Source of the DNA: Actinoallomurus iriomotensis
GTDB taxonomy: Bacteria > Actinomycetota > Actinomycetes > Streptosporangiales > Streptosporangiaceae
Direction: 5' to 3'
DNA: 64,000 nucleotides
NCBI RefSeq assembly: GCF_030269445.1
Contig: NZ_BSTJ01000001.1
Location: 1,513,898-1,577,897, forward strand
The translations under genes and the position numbers were made by a program. Under the pieces are notes generated by a model that saw only the letters and a program-made list of their open reading frames with translations, made no database searches and had not been told where the DNA came from. Of this stretch, positions 43,408 through 53,157 are shown one piece after another. The number at the start of each line of letters is the position of its first letter. Position 1 is the first letter of the stretch.

Positions 43408-44880
43408 TCAGTTCTCCTTGTTCCCGAGCCAGCGCAGGAGCAGGCGGACGCCGTAGCCGGTGGCGCCCTTGGTGATCTCGGCGTCGTCGGAGGTGGCGCG
43501 GGCCGGGCCGGCCACGTCCAGGTGGGCCCACGGCCGGTCGCCGGCGAACTCCCGCAGGAACAGGGCGGCGATGACGGAGCCCGCGCCGTAGCCGCCGCGG
43601 CCGATGTTCGCCACGTCGGCGACGTCGGAGTCGATCGCCGGGCGGTACTCCTCGACCAGCGGCATCCGCCACAGGGACTCTCCGCTGTCCTCGCTCGCGC
43701 CCAGCAGGTCGCCGGCCAGCGTCTCGTCGGTGGAGTACATCGCGGCGTACCGCAGGCCGAGCGCGACCTTGGCGGCGCCGGTCAGGGTGGCGATGTCGAC
43801 GACGGCCGCGGGGGCGAGCTCAGCGTCGGCGTACGCGAGCGCGTCGGCCAGGACCAGGCGGCCCTCGGCGTCGGTGTTGAGGACCTCGGAGGTGGTGCCG
43901 CCGTAGTGGCTGATGACGTCGCCGGGGCGCATCGCCGAGCCGGACGGCATGTTCTCGGCGGCCGCGACCAGCCCGGTGACCCTGACCGGCACGCCCAACT
44001 CGCGCAGCGCGCTCATCACGGCGATGACGACCGCGCCGCCCGCCATGTCGGTCTTCATGGTCTTCATGCCCGCGTTCGGCTTGAGGGACAGGCCGCCCGA
44101 GTCGAAGGTGATGCCCTTGCCGACGAGCACGATGGGACGTGCGTCGGCGACGCCCTCGGGCTCGTAGGTCAGCTCGATCAGACGCGGCGGCCGGGCCGAG
44201 CCCGCGCCGACCGCGATGAGCCCGCCGAAGCCCTGGGCGGCGAGCGCCACCTCGTCGCGTACGCGTACCGTCAGCGAGCCGTCCGCGGCGAGCTCCTCCG
44301 CGCGTTCGGCGAGCCACTGCGGGCACTTGTCCAGCGAGGTGGTGTTGGTGAGGTCGCGGGCGAGCGCCACCGCGCGGGCGACCGCCGCGCCGCGCTCCAG
44401 GACGGCCGATGAGGAGGTGACCACGCTGATCGACTCGGCGCCGGGCCGCTTGGCGGTGCCGCCGACGCGAAAGTCGTACGACGCCAGCAACAGCCCCTCC
44501 GCGAAGGCCGCGAGGGCGTCGTCCTCCGCTTCCGACGGACCCCCGACGATCACCTTGCCGCAGCCTCTGACCTGCCGGGCGACGGCCGCGCCCGCGCGCC
44601 GCAGCGCGGAGACCGACCCGTCGCCCACGCCGAAGAGGAGCAGCTCGGTGATGCCGTCGCCCATGCGGAACGGGGCCCTGACGATCTCTCCCGGCTCGCC
44701 TTTCGCGTCCTCGTGGGCGAGCAGGTCCGCCGCGCCCAGCGCGAAGATGCCCGCCAGCCCGTCGGCGTACGCGGGGTCGATCTCCGGCCCGGAGCGTACG
44801 GGGACGGCGACCGCCTCGGCCGTGGTGGCGGCGTCGCGGATCGTCCCGTCGAGCGCGCGGAGCTGCGTCTGTAGTGGCAC
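43408..44880 (-). CDS. pepA: Leucyl aminopeptidase (M17)
   Basis: A 490-residue M17 cytosolic aminopeptidase, which removes N-terminal residues using two metal ions. The C-terminal catalytic domain has VGKGITFDSGGLSLKP, MKTDMAGGAVV and the signature NTDAEGRLVLADALAYA. A less conserved N-terminal macro-like domain precedes it. GTG at 44880 has GGAGAG six bases upstream. It ends convergent with the PH-domain protein. Confidence 0.95.
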   Translation of the reverse strand: MPLQTQLRALDGTIRDAATTAEAVAVPVRSGPEIDPAYADGLAGIFALGAADLLAHEDAKGEPGEIVRAPFRMGDGITELLLFGVGDGSVSALRRAGAAVARQVRGCGKVIVGGPSEAEDDALAAFAEGLLLASYDFRVGGTAKRPGAESISVVTSSSAVLERGAAVARAVALARDLTNTTSLDKCPQWLAERAEELAADGSLTVRVRDEVALAAQGFGGLIAVGAGSARPPRLIELTYEPEGVADARPIVLVGKGITFDSGGLSLKPNAGMKTMKTDMAGGAVVIAVMSALRELGVPVRVTGLVAAAENMPSGSAMRPGDVISHYGGTTSEVLNTDAEGRLVLADALAYADAELAPAAVVDIATLTGAAKVALGLRYAAMYSTDETLAGDLLGASEDSGESLWRMPLVEEYRPAIDSDVADVANIGRGGYGAGSVIAALFLREFAGDRPWAHLDVAGPARATSDDAEITKGATGYGVRLLLRWLGNKEN

Positions 44881-44910
44881 GTACTCTCTCCTGGCCCTCT
44901 CCTGATGAGC

Positions 44911-44942
44911 AGTGAGGCCCCGGCGTCAGCCGGGGCCTCACT
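44911..44942 (-). terminator. 14-bp perfect hairpin between DUF3117 and pepA
   Basis: A 14-bp perfect stem (44911-44924 with 44929-44942) with a 4-base loop GTCA. It follows the DUF3117 gene and precedes pepA on the same strand, so it likely ends the former transcript. No T-run is present. Confidence 0.75.
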
Positions 44943-44991
44943 CGATGAATCGACTCGACCGGAACGATCCGCCCGGTACGGGCGAGGCGTC

Positions 44992-45159
44992 CTAGCCGAC
45001 AACACCCTTCAAAGCGTCCCCGAGCTCGCCTGCCTCATCTGCCGACAGTTCGACAACGAGCCGCCCGCCACCTTCGAGCGGGACACGCATGACGATTCCG
45101 CGCCCCTCCTTGGTAACTTCGAGCGGACCATCGCCTGTCCGCGGCTTCATCGCCGCCAT
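44992..45159 (-). CDS. DUF3117 small protein (Rv1211-like)
   Basis: A 55-residue conserved actinobacterial protein, read directly from the sequence. It begins MAAMKPRTGDGPLEVTKEGR, continues GIVMRVPLEGGGRLVVEL and ends DALKGVVG. Its ribosome site AGGAAGGGG lies upstream of ATG 45159. Mycobacterial Rv1211 belongs to this family and lies in the same neighbourhood (near tag and glg genes); a calmodulin-like role has been suggested for it. A strong hairpin follows the gene. Confidence 0.9.
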   Translation of the reverse strand: MAAMKPRTGDGPLEVTKEGRGIVMRVPLEGGGRLVVELSADEAGELGDALKGVVG

Positions 45160-45317
45160 GCGTGCATCCCCTTCCTGCCTAGGGCCGCGTGGGGCCGCCG
45201 GGCTTCCTTGGCCGCTGACCCGCCTGCCGCATCAACGTCAACTGTGGTGGACCATTATCCCGTTTTCGGGACGCTAAGTGGTAACGATCAGCTCGGAGAT
45301 CGTCAGACTGGAGTTCT

Positions 45318-46097
45318 ATGAATGCCCGTTCTGCCCTCTTCGACCTCTACGGTGACCACCTTCGGACCCGAGGCAGAAGCGCACCGATCGCCTCGCTCGT
45401 ACGGCTGCTGGCGGCCCTGGACATCGCCGCCCCGGCCGCGCGCACCGCGGTCTCGCGCATGGTCCGGCAGGGGTGGCTGTCACCGGTACGGCTGCCTCAG
45501 GGCCGCGGGTACGCGCTGACGACCAAGGCCGTACGGCGCCTCGACGAGGCGGGACGGCGCATCTACCGTGACGCGCCCGACACGTGGGACGGACGCTGGC
45601 ATCTGCTTGTTATCCAGCATATTCCCGACCGAGCGCGGCGCGACCGGCTACGGGCCGGGCTGGGCTACCTCGGCTACGCCGCGCTCGACGACACGACGTG
45701 GATCAGCCCTCGCGCCTCGGCCGAGCTGGAGCCCCTGTTCGCGACCGAGGGCGTGCGGGCGGAGCGGTTCGCCGCCGGCTATGACGGCGACGCCCGCGGC
45801 CTGGTGGCGCGCGCGTGGGACCTCGACGGGCTGGCCCGCGCGTACGAACGCTGGATCGACGAGGCCGCCGAGCTCCTGGCGACGTGTCCCGGGGAGGGCG
45901 ACGAGGAGGCGTTCGCCGTGCGCAGCCGGCTGGTGCACGAGTGGCGTAAGTTCCTGTTCCGTGACCCGGGGCTGCCGGCGACGCTGCTGCCCGACGACTG
46001 GCCCGGCACCAGGGCCGCGCGATTCTTCGACGAGGAGGCGGCGCGGCTCTTGCCCGCGGCCTCGCGGTTCGTCGATCGTTGCCTCGATGGCCGGTAG
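45318..46097 (+). CDS. PaaX-family transcriptional regulator
   Basis: A 259-residue regulator of the phenylacetyl-CoA repressor family. The winged-helix N-terminus (about 5-75) starts SALFDLYGDHLRTRG and has ARTAVSRMVRQGWLSPVRL. The PaaX middle domain WHLLVIQHIPDRARRDRLR and the C-terminal helical domain (LVHEWRKFLFRDPGLPATLLP) follow. Members respond to aryl-CoA thioesters. It lies 30 bp upstream of an enoyl-CoA hydratase, a common target. A small CCCG-TTTT-CGGG hairpin lies at 45259-45270 in its promoter region. Confidence 0.93.
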   Translation: MNARSALFDLYGDHLRTRGRSAPIASLVRLLAALDIAAPAARTAVSRMVRQGWLSPVRLPQGRGYALTTKAVRRLDEAGRRIYRDAPDTWDGRWHLLVIQHIPDRARRDRLRAGLGYLGYAALDDTTWISPRASAELEPLFATEGVRAERFAAGYDGDARGLVARAWDLDGLARAYERWIDEAAELLATCPGEGDEEAFAVRSRLVHEWRKFLFRDPGLPATLLPDDWPGTRAARFFDEEAARLLPAASRFVDRCLDGR

Positions 46098-46127
46098 AGA
46101 CCTGTAGTCGGTCGAAGGAGCCCGAAC

Positions 46128-46913
46128 GTGCCGGAGAGCGTGCAGTACGACCTGGCGGACGGTGTGGCGACGATCACGCTCGCCCGCCCGGACGCGATGA
46201 ACTCACTCACAGTGACGGCCAAGACGGAGCTGCGTGAGGCGGTGGAGCGGGCGCGGGACGACTCCGCCGCGCGCGCGGTGCTGCTGACCGGCTCCGGCCG
46301 CGCGTTCTGCGTGGGCCAGGATCTGGGCGAGCACGCGGACAACCTGGAGGCGGGCCGCGGCCTCGACGGCACGCTCGAGGACCACTACGCGCCGATCGTC
46401 CTGGCGCTCAGCGGCATGCCGAAGCCGGTCGTCGCCGCCGTCAACGGCGCCGCGGCGGGCGCCGGGCTGTCCTTCGCGCTGGCCTGCGACGTGCGGATCG
46501 CGTCGGAGAAGGCCTCGTTCGCCACCGCCTTCACCCGCATCGGTCTGACGCCGGACAGTGGCCTGTCCTGGACACTGCCACGCGTGGTCGGCCGCGCCAA
46601 GGCGCTGGAGCTGCTGCTGCTCGCCGAGCCGGTACGCGCGGCCGAGGCCCTGGAGCTCGGTCTGGTGAACGCCGTCGTGCCGCCCGAGTCGCTGGCGACC
46701 GCGGCCCGCGACCTGGCCGCCCGGCTCGCGGCGGGCCCCACGGTGGCGTACGCCGCGGTGAAGGCGGCGGTGGACCACGCGGCGGTGACCGACCTCGCCG
46801 GCGCGCTCGCCAAAGAGGCGGAGCTCCAGGAGTCCTGCGCCCGGACCGCCGACCACGCCGCCGCCACCAGGGCGTTCCTGCGCAAGGAGCAGCCCGTCTT
46901 CCACGGCCGCTGA
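46128..46913 (+). CDS. Enoyl-CoA hydratase/isomerase (PaaG-like)
   Basis: A 261-residue crotonase-fold enzyme. The oxyanion regions are GRAFCVGQDLGEHADN and NGAAAGAGLSFALACDVR, with TRIGLTPDSGLSWTLPRVVG. The Asp in LTPDSG is typical of the PaaG-type isomerase, which acts in phenylacetate breakdown. With PaaX directly upstream, an aromatic-CoA or beta-oxidation role is likely. GTG at 46128 has GAAGGAG nine bases upstream. No other paa genes are nearby. Confidence 0.9.
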   Translation: MPESVQYDLADGVATITLARPDAMNSLTVTAKTELREAVERARDDSAARAVLLTGSGRAFCVGQDLGEHADNLEAGRGLDGTLEDHYAPIVLALSGMPKPVVAAVNGAAAGAGLSFALACDVRIASEKASFATAFTRIGLTPDSGLSWTLPRVVGRAKALELLLLAEPVRAAEALELGLVNAVVPPESLATAARDLAARLAAGPTVAYAAVKAAVDHAAVTDLAGALAKEAELQESCARTADHAAATRAFLRKEQPVFHGR

Positions 46914-47020
46914 CGACCGTCCGCGGGCGCTGGATGCGCGAGACGGCGAGAGGTTGTCACGGCGGCCTCAACCGGACATAACGCGTTGCGCGAGTGAGCC
47001 GGACGGTTACTCTCCGACCC

Positions 47021-47413
47021 ATGGCGACGCGAACCGCGCTCACGGCGGGGGCGATCGGAGCCGTCACCGCCACCTTGCTGGTGGTCTCGGTGGTGCCCGA
47101 TCCCGTGGGCTGGATCGCGGCCGCCGTCGTGACGGCATCCGCCGTACCCGCCGCGGTCACGGTCACCCGCCGGCCGATGGCGGACACCGTCTGGCGAAAG
47201 CGCACGCCCGCGGAGGGCATCGTCGACTGCGCCGGACAGAGCCTCGGCATCGGCGACACCGTACGAGCCGGAGACGGCTTCGACGGCCCGATGGAACTGG
47301 GCTTCGGCCGGGGCGTGGTGGTGAAGGTCGGCCGTGGGAAGGCACATGTCCGCTTCAACGACATACCCGGGCAGGTTCACGCGGTCACGCCCGGCACTCT
47401 GCGCCGGCTCTAG
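47021..47413 (+). CDS. Small membrane protein with C-terminal beta domain, unknown
   Basis: About 130 residues. Two hydrophobic helices near the N-terminus (TAGAIGAVTATLLVVSVV and WIAAAVVTASAVPAAVTV) are followed by a basic, beta-rich domain (VDCAGQSLGIGDTVRAGDGFD, VVVKVGRGKAHVRFNDIPG). The latter resembles an SH3/KOW-type barrel. GTG at 46994 is an alternative start. No homologue is recognised. Confidence 0.5.
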   Translation: MATRTALTAGAIGAVTATLLVVSVVPDPVGWIAAAVVTASAVPAAVTVTRRPMADTVWRKRTPAEGIVDCAGQSLGIGDTVRAGDGFDGPMELGFGRGVVVKVGRGKAHVRFNDIPGQVHAVTPGTLRRL

Positions 47414-47903
47414 TCGCGGCGCGGCCGCTTGCGGCCACGGCGCCGGCGGCGACCGTTATTCAGAGCCACCGGCCGGCCCGCCCGCCGTGGGGAACGCACC
47501 GTACGGCGTCGCGCGCCCGGCCCGGATCCGCACCGTGACGCGGCGGACACCGGAACAGCACCGCGCGGAACGGCATTCCGCGTCCACTCGCGATCGAGGC
47601 GGTGATCGATGAGCGAGCCGTTGATCGCTTGATGCGGACGGCTCGTGCACCTTTTGGGTGCGACGTAAATTGGGCGGGCCAAAGATTTACTCGTACTACC
47701 TGCGAATTGTGCGTACGCTGCATGGAGGGGGATTCTCCGGCCAGTGCCTCGCCGGGGTAGGACAGGCCTCGGTGAATGCAGGGACGGCGAACACGTTGAC
47801 CGGGCAGCGGGGGTAGACGCGACCACCGACTCGCGCTTTGGGCTGCCTGCAACCCATGTCACCAGGCCGGTGAAACCCGTCCGGCCGATTAGGGAGAGGA
47901 ACC
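47414..47903 (+). other. 490-bp stretch without a clear gene
   Basis: No convincing coding sequence on either strand. The part around 47650-47720 is noticeably A+T-richer than its surroundings (CGTAAATTGG, AAAGATTTACT) and could be a promoter for the DUF397 remnants that follow. This is where an XRE-type regulator normally paired with DUF397 proteins would be expected; none is visible. Confidence 0.4.
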
Positions 47904-47987
47904 GTGAGCACGACCGACTCCGCCCACTGTTGGCGTCGAGAAGCATTCGGCAGCCGTTCCACTACCGCGAAAGAGGGACTGAAATGA
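47904..47987 (+). pseudogene. 27-codon fragment resembling the start of a DUF397 protein
   Basis: GTG at 47904 has AGGGAGAGG four bases upstream. It reads MSTTDSAHCWRREAF and stops after 27 residues. DUF397 proteins typically begin with STTD, a few residues, then WRKSS. The stop shares ATGA with the next ORF. Probably a decayed copy. Confidence 0.5.
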
Positions 47988-48166
47988 CCGCCCGCTGGCG
48001 CCGCAGCAGCCGCAGTGGCCACGCCGGCGACAACTGCGTGGAAATAGCAATGAGTACGCGCCTGAACGCCAAGTCCATTATGCTGAACCCGCCGCAGAAT
48101 GGAAAAGGTCCAAGAAAAGACGACCTCATCCGCAGCCACCGGGCCCACCCCTGGGACCGGCTCTGA
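47984..48166 (+). pseudogene. Truncated DUF397-domain protein
   Basis: A 60-residue ORF. The first 20 residues (TARWRRSSRSGHAGDNCVEI) match the DUF397 N-terminus. After that the expected RDSK...F...EW part is missing and replaced by unrelated sequence ending SHRAHPWDRL. DUF397 proteins are usually encoded beside an XRE regulator and act in antisigma-like or antitoxin-like pairs in actinomycetes. Here the partner is absent. GAGGG lies seven bases before the ATG. Confidence 0.6.
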
Positions 48167-48170
48167 ACGA

Positions 48171-48746
48171 TCAGTCCGCGATGTAGGCGCCACGCCGGTG
48201 ACACTCCACCAGGTGGTCATCGACCAGCCCGCACGCCTGCATCAGGGCGTAGACGGTCGTGGGACCCAGGTGCCGGAAGCCATGCCCCTTGAGCTCCTTG
48301 GCCAGCGCCTTGGAGCCGGGGGTGATGGCCGGCACCTCCGCGACCGTCTTGGGGGCCGGCGCGCCCGGGTCGGCGTACTTCCACACGAGAGCGGCCAGCC
48401 CGTCCGGCAGGTCGAGCGAGGCGCGGGCGTTCGCGATCGCCGCCTCGATCTTGCGGCGGTTGCGCACGATGGACGCGTCGGCGAGCAGCCGCTCGACGTC
48501 GGCCGGGCCGTACGCCGCGACCTTCTCCGGCGCGAAGTCGTCGAAGGCGCGGCGGAAGCCCGGTCGCTTGCGCAGGATCGTCAGCCAGGACAGCCCTGAC
48601 TGGAACGCCTCCAGACAGAGGCGCTCGTACAGCCCGCGGTCGTCGCGGACCGGCCGGCCCCATTCGTCGTCGTGGTAGGCGATGTAGTCGGGCGCCGAAA
48701 CGCCCCACGGGCAGCGCGCCAGCCCGTCGGGGCCGATCATCGTCAT
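48171..48746 (-). CDS. tag: DNA-3-methyladenine glycosylase I
   Basis: A 191-residue base-excision repair enzyme that removes 3-methyladenine. It starts with RCPWGVSAPDYIAYHDDEWGR, split over the Zn-binding Cys and His, and has FQSGLSWLTILRKRPGFRRAF. The C-terminal zinc ligands are in DDHLVECHRR. The mycobacterial tagA (Rv1210) lies in the same order. ATG at 48746 overlaps the stop of the SRPBCC gene by 4 bp. Confidence 0.95.
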   Translation of the reverse strand: MTMIGPDGLARCPWGVSAPDYIAYHDDEWGRPVRDDRGLYERLCLEAFQSGLSWLTILRKRPGFRRAFDDFAPEKVAAYGPADVERLLADASIVRNRRKIEAAIANARASLDLPDGLAALVWKYADPGAPAPKTVAEVPAITPGSKALAKELKGHGFRHLGPTTVYALMQACGLVDDHLVECHRRGAYIAD

Positions 48747-49171
48747 TCGAACAGTTTAGCGAGACGGCGGAGCGAGGTGTGGAGCATGAGACGGGCGAGC
48801 GGGCCGACCGCGATCCAGCCCGCGCGGCCGATCGGGCCCAGCGGCAGGTCGATCAGCTCGGCCCAGGTCACCCGGCACCGTCCTCCGGGGATGTCCAGCA
48901 GGTCGAAGCGGCCCTCGCCCCGCACCAGCCGCCCCGTGTGACGGACCGCGACACGTGTCGGCGGCGTCCACTCGGAGATCACCATGGTGTCGAGGAAGCC
49001 GATCGGCCCCACGCCGGTCCAGGCCTCGACGCCCTCTCCCTCGGCGGCGCCGCCCTCCGCACGGGTGAAGGGCACCCACTCACCGTGCATCTGCCAGTCG
49101 ACGAGCAGTTCCCACACGTGTTCGGCGGGCGCCGGCATGTCCACCGTGGCGTGCACGGCCACGCGGCTCAC
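48743..49171 (-). CDS. SRPBCC-fold (START-like) protein
   Basis: A 142-residue polyketide-cyclase/START-fold protein. The start VHATVDMPAPAEHVWELLVD, the mid strand GFLDTMVISEWTPPTRVAVRH and the C-terminal helix WIAVGPLARLMLHTSLRRL are typical. It should bind a hydrophobic ligand. The GTG start overlaps the upstream gene by 4 bp and its stop overlaps tag by 4 bp, so the three are one translationally linked unit. Confidence 0.85.
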   Translation of the reverse strand: MSRVAVHATVDMPAPAEHVWELLVDWQMHGEWVPFTRAEGGAAEGEGVEAWTGVGPIGFLDTMVISEWTPPTRVAVRHTGRLVRGEGRFDLLDIPGGRCRVTWAELIDLPLGPIGRAGWIAVGPLARLMLHTSLRRLAKLFE

Positions 49172-49887
49172 TCGCCGTCGTCCTTACGCTCCACCGGCCG
49201 CTCGGCCGCCTCGGCCGGTTCGGCGGCCTCGGCCGGTTCGGCCGGCTCCGGGGACTCTGCATGCTCGGCGGGCTCGGCGGGCCGCTCTCGCGACGCCTCA
49301 GCCGGCTCTTCCCCCGCAGGCTCGGCCGGGCGCTCCTCGGCCGCGTCGGCCTCCTCGGCGTCGCCGGGCCGGTCGACGATCGTCTGCCAAGGGTCGCCGA
49401 TCCGCGTGGACCCCTCGGAGGGAGCGTCCACGCGGGTGGGGAGAGGGTCCAGACGCGACAGGCCGAGCGGGATGTCGGTGCGGGTGACCATCGGGTCGGG
49501 CTCGTCGTCGCGCGCCGCGGGAAGGGCCGCATGCCGGTCGCCGCGCCGCTCCGGGCGCAGGTCGGGCCGCGTGTCGCCGTCGCGGCCCTGACGCGCCTCG
49601 GCGAGTTCCTGCTCCAGGACGGCGATGCGCGTGTCGCGCTCGGTCAGCTCGTACGCGAAACGCTGCAGCGCCTCGTCGGTGATCTGCTTGTGGTAGCCCC
49701 AGAGCCCGAGCGGCAGGCGCAGGAGCGCCGCGTCGGTGCCGCCGACAGTGCGGCGTCCCGGCAGGGCCAGCGGCGGGTGGTCCGGGTGCTCCGTGGAGAG
49801 CTGCCCGCCTCCGCCCACGGCCACGACGACGATCGCGCCCAGCACGGCCACGGCGGCCAGCGCGACGGTGATGGTCATGACGAGCAA
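49168..49887 (-). CDS. Membrane-anchored protein with Ala/Glu/Pro-rich tail (Rv1209 position)
   Basis: About 239 residues. One N-terminal helix (about 4-28: TITVALAAVAVLGAIVVVAV) is followed by a region with a helix resembling DivIVA or coiled coil (ITDEALQRFAYELTERDTRI, VLEQELAEA). A long acidic tail has PAEPAE repeats. TTG at 49887 has GGGGAG eight bases upstream; ATG at 49878 is the alternative. Its position between LOG and tag genes matches mycobacterial Rv1209, a membrane protein of unknown function. Confidence 0.6.
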   Translation of the reverse strand: MLVMTITVALAAVAVLGAIVVVAVGGGGQLSTEHPDHPPLALPGRRTVGGTDAALLRLPLGLWGYHKQITDEALQRFAYELTERDTRIAVLEQELAEARQGRDGDTRPDLRPERRGDRHAALPAARDDEPDPMVTRTDIPLGLSRLDPLPTRVDAPSEGSTRIGDPWQTIVDRPGDAEEADAAEERPAEPAGEEPAEASRERPAEPAEHAESPEPAEPAEAAEPAEAAERPVERKDDGE

Positions 49888-49948
49888 GATCGAGCTCCCC
49901 TCTGTGCCTCGATCACCCGATCGTGCCACACCTGGCACCGCTCCCGGC

Positions 49949-50529
49949 TCAGGGCTCGGATTCGACGTAGTCCTCGGCCGTCGCCTCCAGGCGTACCGGA
50001 GTGCGTTCGAGGTGGTCGAAGGCCTCCGTCACCGTGCTCGCCCAGCCGATCGCGTCGAAGATGCGCGGCCGGGCGAAGCCCTCGTCCAGCAGGTGCTTCA
50101 TCAGATCGCGCAGCGGTTCGTACAGGCCGTACGGGTCGAGGATGGCGATCGGCTTCTCGTGCATGCCCAGCACGCGCGAGGTCCAGATCTCGAAGAGCTC
50201 CTCGAGCGTGCCCAGCCCGCCCGGCAGCACCAGGAACGCGTCCGAGCGGCGGTCCATCTCGCCCTTGCGCGACCGCATGTCCTCGGTCACGATCAGTTCC
50301 GCGTCGTCGTCGGCGATCTCGACGTCAACGAGCGCCCGGGGGATGACGCCGACGGTGTGGGCGCCGCCGTCACGGGCGGCGCGCGCGACGGCGCCCATGC
50401 ACGACACGGTCGCGCCGCCGCTGACGAGGGTGTGTCCCCGGCGGGCCAGCTCCTTGCCGGTCTCCTCGGCGAGGTCGAGGTAGCGGCGGTCGATCCGGCC
50501 GCTGGAGGAGCAGAAGACGCAGATCCGCA

Positions 50530-50530
<1 letters not shown>
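49949..50530 (-). CDS. LOG-family protein, divergent paralogue
   Basis: A 193-residue Rossmann-fold protein of the cytokinin-activating family. It starts MRICVFCSSSGR and keeps the phosphoribohydrolase motif PGGLGTLEE. The second conserved motif (GGGxxGLMGxxA) is altered to SGGATVSCMGAVA. It overlaps the start of a second LOG gene by one base. Typical members release the base from cytokinin-type nucleotides or act as phosphoribohydrolases; activity here may be changed. Confidence 0.85.
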
Positions 50531-51342
<812 letters not shown>

Positions 51343-51460
51343 TACCGTAGCCAGGGAAGCAACCGGTTTAACTCGCCCGGCGGTCGCGTTATGAGGAAGC
51401 CACCCGCCGTACGCCCCGTCGTCGCCCTGCGAGCGTGCCGCGGCCGCCGATCGTCCCCGG

Positions 51461-51862
51461 TCAGGGGTCCGGGACGATCCGACGGCGTTCGATGTCGTCG
51501 TAGATCTCGATCTTGTGGTTGATCATCGTGAGGTCGTGCCGGAGCTGCTCGAGGCGGGCCACGACCTCGTCGCGGTGCTCCAGCAGAAGCGCCTTGCGCT
51601 CCGCCGCCGTGGCCGTGCCCGCGCGCGCCAGCTCGGCGTAGCGGAGGATCGTGGCGATCGGCATGCCCGTGGCGCGCAGGCGGGTCAGCAGGACGATCCA
51701 GTCCAGATCGCGCTCGGTGTAGCGGCGGTGCCCGCTCGGGTCGCGCTCGGGCCGCTCGCGGAGCGCGCCGATGCGTTCGTAGTAGCGAAGAGTGTGGGTG
51801 GAGACGCCGGCGCGCTCCGCCGCCTCCGCGATGGTGAGTGCCTCGGTCACCGTCTGCGTCAT
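51461..51862 (-). CDS. MerR-family transcriptional regulator
   Basis: A 133-residue regulator. The N-terminal helix-turn-helix is LTIAEAAERAGVSTHTLRYY, with ERIGALRERPERDPSGHRRY and the wing DLDWIVLLTRLRATGMPI. A C-terminal coiled coil (LLEHRDEVVARLEQLRHDL) follows. No Cys metal site is visible, so it may respond to a small molecule. It lies just downstream of dapE on the same strand. Confidence 0.92.
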   Translation of the reverse strand: MTQTVTEALTIAEAAERAGVSTHTLRYYERIGALRERPERDPSGHRRYTERDLDWIVLLTRLRATGMPIATILRYAELARAGTATAAERKALLLEHRDEVVARLEQLRHDLTMINHKIEIYDDIERRRIVPDP

Positions 51863-51881
51863 GAGACCGCCTTCGAGTAGG

Positions 51882-52943
51882 TCACGCCGTCAGCCAGGCG
51901 CGCATGCGCTCCTCCCCCGCGAAGATGCGCGGGATCTCGACGTACTCGTCCTTCGTGTGCGACAGGCTCGGCTCGCCGGGCCCGAAGTTGACCGCCGGGA
52001 TGCCGAGCGCGGAGAACCGCGCGACGTCCGTCCAGCCCAGTTTGGCCCGTGCGGCCGACGCGCCGCCGATCGCCTCGACGAACGCCGCGGCGGCCGGCTG
52101 CGTGAGGCCGGGCCGGGCGCCCGCGGCGCCGTCGACGACGGTCACGTCGTACCCGGTGAAGACCTCACGCAGGTGCTTCTCGGCGTCTTCGAGCGACTTG
52201 TCGGGAGCGAAGCGGTAGTTGACGGTCACCACGCACTCGTCGGGGATGACGTTCCCGGCCACGCCGCCGTTGATGAACACCGCGTTGAGCCCCTCGTGGA
52301 ACTCCAGCCCGTCGACCACGGGACGGCGCGGCTCGTACGCGCGCAGGACGTCCAGCACCGCGCCGGCGTTGTGGATGGCGTTCGAGCCCATCCAGGATCG
52401 GGCGCTGTGCGCGCGCTCGCCCGGCACCCTCACGTCGATCCGCATGGTGCCCTGGCAGCCGCCCTCGATGACGCCGGCGGTGGGCTCCATGAGCACGGCG
52501 AAGTCGGCCTGGAGCAGCTCGGGACGGGTGTCGCCGATGCGCTTGAGACCGTTGCGCGCCTCCTCGATCTCTTCGCACTCGTAGAAGAAGTACGTCACGT
52601 CGCGGTTGGTCTCGGCCAGGGTGGCGAGCTTGAGCTGGACGGCGACGCCGGCCTTCATGTCGCCGGTGCCGCAGCCGTAGAGCCGGTCGCCTACGACCCG
52701 GGAGGGCAGGTTGTGGTTGACCGGGACGGTGTCGATGTGGCCGGCGACGACGACACGCTCACTCCGCCCCTGGGACGTGCGCGCGATCACCGTGTCGCCG
52801 TCGCGCTCGACGGCCAGGTGCGGAAGTGCCCGCAGTGCCTCCTCGATGGCGTCGGCGAGAGCCTTCTCGTCGCCGCTGACGGATTCGATGTCGACGATCG
52901 CCGCGGTCAGTGCCGCCACGTCCTGGTTCAGATCGAGCCGCAT
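51882..52943 (-). CDS. dapE: Succinyl-diaminopimelate desuccinylase
   Basis: A 353-residue M20-family zinc enzyme that makes LL-diaminopimelate from its N-succinyl form in lysine and cell-wall synthesis. Zinc and catalytic residues: H69 and D71 in VVAGHIDTVP, D95 in GCGTGDMKAG, and the Glu pair in YECEEIEE. The window also has dapD and dapC, so three of the DAP steps are clustered. ATG at 52943 starts MRLDLNQDV. Confidence 0.95.
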   Translation of the reverse strand: MRLDLNQDVAALTAAIVDIESVSGDEKALADAIEEALRALPHLAVERDGDTVIARTSQGRSERVVVAGHIDTVPVNHNLPSRVVGDRLYGCGTGDMKAGVAVQLKLATLAETNRDVTYFFYECEEIEEARNGLKRIGDTRPELLQADFAVLMEPTAGVIEGGCQGTMRIDVRVPGERAHSARSWMGSNAIHNAGAVLDVLRAYEPRRPVVDGLEFHEGLNAVFINGGVAGNVIPDECVVTVNYRFAPDKSLEDAEKHLREVFTGYDVTVVDGAAGARPGLTQPAAAAFVEAIGGASAARAKLGWTDVARFSALGIPAVNFGPGEPSLSHTKDEYVEIPRIFAGEERMRAWLTA

Positions 52944-53157
52944 GAGCCCTCAGCCTACTTCCGGCGTGCCCGGATCCGGCCAACCCCCGCGCGGCGGAGG
53001 GGTTCTTGACGACACTTCTGACCTGTACTGACTTATCGATCTGCCAACGGAAAGGGAGTCTGTTGGGGGAATTTTCCACCTTCCCGGAGGTTACTGGGTA
53101 GGATATTTACATATGGCGGGAGCGGAATCAGCTTTCGACCGCAGGGAGTCCCCCGCC

